Shown: positions 4,742 through 5,442 of the stretch, one piece after another
Position numbering within the stretch: the stretch's first letter is position 1
How the letters are laid out: the number at the start of each line of letters is the position of its first letter
From: SIG710 sp045587665
GTDB lineage: Bacteria > Bacillota > Clostridia > Oscillospirales > CAG-272
Assembly: GCA_045587665.1 (NCBI GenBank)
Contig: JAZNCT010000057.1
Span: 1 to 5,442 of the forward strand
Length of the DNA stretch: 5,442 nucleotides
Direction of reading: 5' to 3'
Notes under the pieces: generated by a model
The model's database searches: none
Seen by the model: the letters and a program-made list of their open reading frames with translations, nothing else
Told to the model about the DNA's origin: nothing
Program-made: the position numbers and the translations under genes

Positions 4742-5442
4742 ATGAAAAAGATTATTTGTTTGGCGCTTGTTGCCATAATGTGTTTGCTGACATTCAGCGC
4801 TTGTGCAAAGGACGATAACGTACTTACTTGCGGTGTTACCATCTTTGAAAATATGAACGAGCTTGATGAAAACGGCAACTGGACCGGATTTGAGTCCGAG
4901 TTTGCTATGGAAGTTGGTAAGATCATCGGTATGGAAGTTAAGTTCCAGGAAATCGACTGGGGTCAGAAGTACAATGAGCTTAACTCCGGCGCGATCGACT
5001 GCATCTGGAACGGCTTTACCGCTAACTCCACAGATACAGACGCGGCAGGTAACGAAGTTAAGAGAAGCGATCTCGTTGACTTCTCTTACGGATACATGCT
5101 CAACCAGCAGTGCATCGTTGTTAAGAAGGACGCCGTAGCTGACTACCCCAACGTTGAGGCTCTCAACGGCAAGAAGGCTTGTGTTGAGGACGGAAGTGCC
5201 GGCGCGGCTTATGCTAAGACTGTTACCGATGAAGATAAGATCGCCACAACTCCCGCTCAGGTAAAGGCTTTCACCGAGCTCAAGGCAGGCGCTGTTGACT
5301 TTATCGTTGTTGACATCATTCTCGCACAGAATCTCTGCGGAGAGGGCGACTACGCTGACCTCGCAATCGTTGAGGCTATCGAGCTTGAATCCGAGATCTA
5401 TGCTGTTGGCTTCAAGAAGGGCAGCGACGTCACAGAGAAAGT
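4742..5442 (+). CDS. Amino-acid-type ABC transporter substrate-binding lipoprotein (partial, C-terminus missing)
   Basis: This is the extracellular binding protein (SBP_bac_3 type, cluster F) of an ABC importer, probably for a polar amino acid or cystine. It would be anchored by lipid to the outer face of the membrane. The visible 233 residues begin with Lys2-Lys3, a hydrophobic stretch (4-18) and a lipobox ending SAC with the predicted lipidated Cys21. The first lobe contains CGVTIFENMNELDENGNWTGFESEFAMEVG (30-59), IDWGQKYNELNSGAIDCIWNGFT (71-93), and Arg108 before VDFSYGY (112-118), the usual place of the carboxylate-binding Arg. The second lobe has ACVEDGSAG (146-154) and FIVVD (187-191), where Asp191 is the usual amino-group ligand. 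The frame is open at the right edge; the family is normally about 250-290 residues, so little is missing. SD GGAGG is six bases before the ATG. The permease and ATPase genes may lie beyond the window. The specific substrate cannot be told. Confidence 0.92.
   Translation, partial: MKKIICLALVAIMCLLTFSACAKDDNVLTCGVTIFENMNELDENGNWTGFESEFAMEVGKIIGMEVKFQEIDWGQKYNELNSGAIDCIWNGFTANSTDTDAAGNEVKRSDLVDFSYGYMLNQQCIVVKKDAVADYPNVEALNGKKACVEDGSAGAAYAKTVTDEDKIATTPAQVKAFTELKAGAVDFIVVDIILAQNLCGEGDYADLAIVEAIELESEIYAVGFKKGSDVTEK

Noticed and set aside
4675..4926. An 83-codon minus-strand frame opposite the start of the binding-protein gene
   Set aside because: It overlaps the signal peptide and promoter of a clear lipoprotein gene, and there is no SD site or family motif.
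2841..5442. Frames on the plus strand inside the mutase gene and in a second frame of the binding-protein gene
   Set aside because: All are short shadows of two well-supported genes and lack SD sites and recognisable motifs.

Overview
The window looks like ordinary core-genome DNA from a low-to-mid GC Gram-positive anaerobe of the class Clostridia, probably a Ruminococcus/Oscillospiraceae-type gut lineage. The evidence is the AT-rich intergenic regions with near-consensus sigma-A promoters, strong Shine-Dalgarno (SD) sites, a TTG start, a lipoprotein-type solute-binding protein, an archaeal/eukaryote-like short prolyl-tRNA synthetase, and the wording of the protein motifs. The lineage is inferred from style, not from an alignment.

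Layout. (1) Positions 1-539, minus strand: the N-terminal third of a prolyl-tRNA synthetase that runs off the left edge, driven by a perfect TTGACA-N17-TATAAT promoter. (2) Positions 540-763: a divergent intergenic region with a second, plus-strand promoter and a 10-bp inverted repeat. (3) Positions 764-1510, plus: a WecG/TagA/CpsF-type (GT26) glycosyltransferase with a TTG start, followed by a terminator hairpin. (4) Positions 1511-1766: that terminator, then one clear and one weaker promoter in tandem, and a leader. (5) Positions 1767-2783, plus: NAD-type glyceraldehyde-3-phosphate dehydrogenase as a single-gene unit. (6) Positions 2798-2830: a near-symmetric hairpin that serves as a shared terminator for two converging genes. 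(7) Positions 2841-4517, minus: an alpha-phosphohexomutase of the PGM2/PgcA type. (8) Positions 4518-4741: a second divergent intergenic region with a promoter each way, one dyad at the plus-strand transcription start and one hairpin against the ribosome binding site. (9) Positions 4742-5442, plus: a lipoprotein amino-acid-type ABC transporter substrate-binding protein cut by the right edge.

How the genes relate. Each gene appears to have its own promoter and most have a visible terminator, so this is a row of single-gene units rather than an operon. GAPDH (lower glycolysis), phosphohexomutase (glucose-6-phosphate/glucose-1-phosphate, the entry to glycogen and nucleotide sugars) and the GT26 transferase (a cell-envelope polymer step) share carbohydrate metabolism in a loose way. 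The synthetase and transporter are unrelated housekeeping or uptake functions. GAPDH and the binding protein favour codons such as AAG, ATC and AAC, which suggests high expression. The GT26 and mutase genes use more AAA and ATA.

I found no mobile element, CRISPR array, tRNA, rRNA or recognisable riboswitch, and no convincing evidence of a new multi-gene system. The points most worth a second look are an Asp-to-Glu change at the predicted catalytic position of the GT26 enzyme and several unassigned dyad elements in the two divergent promoter regions.
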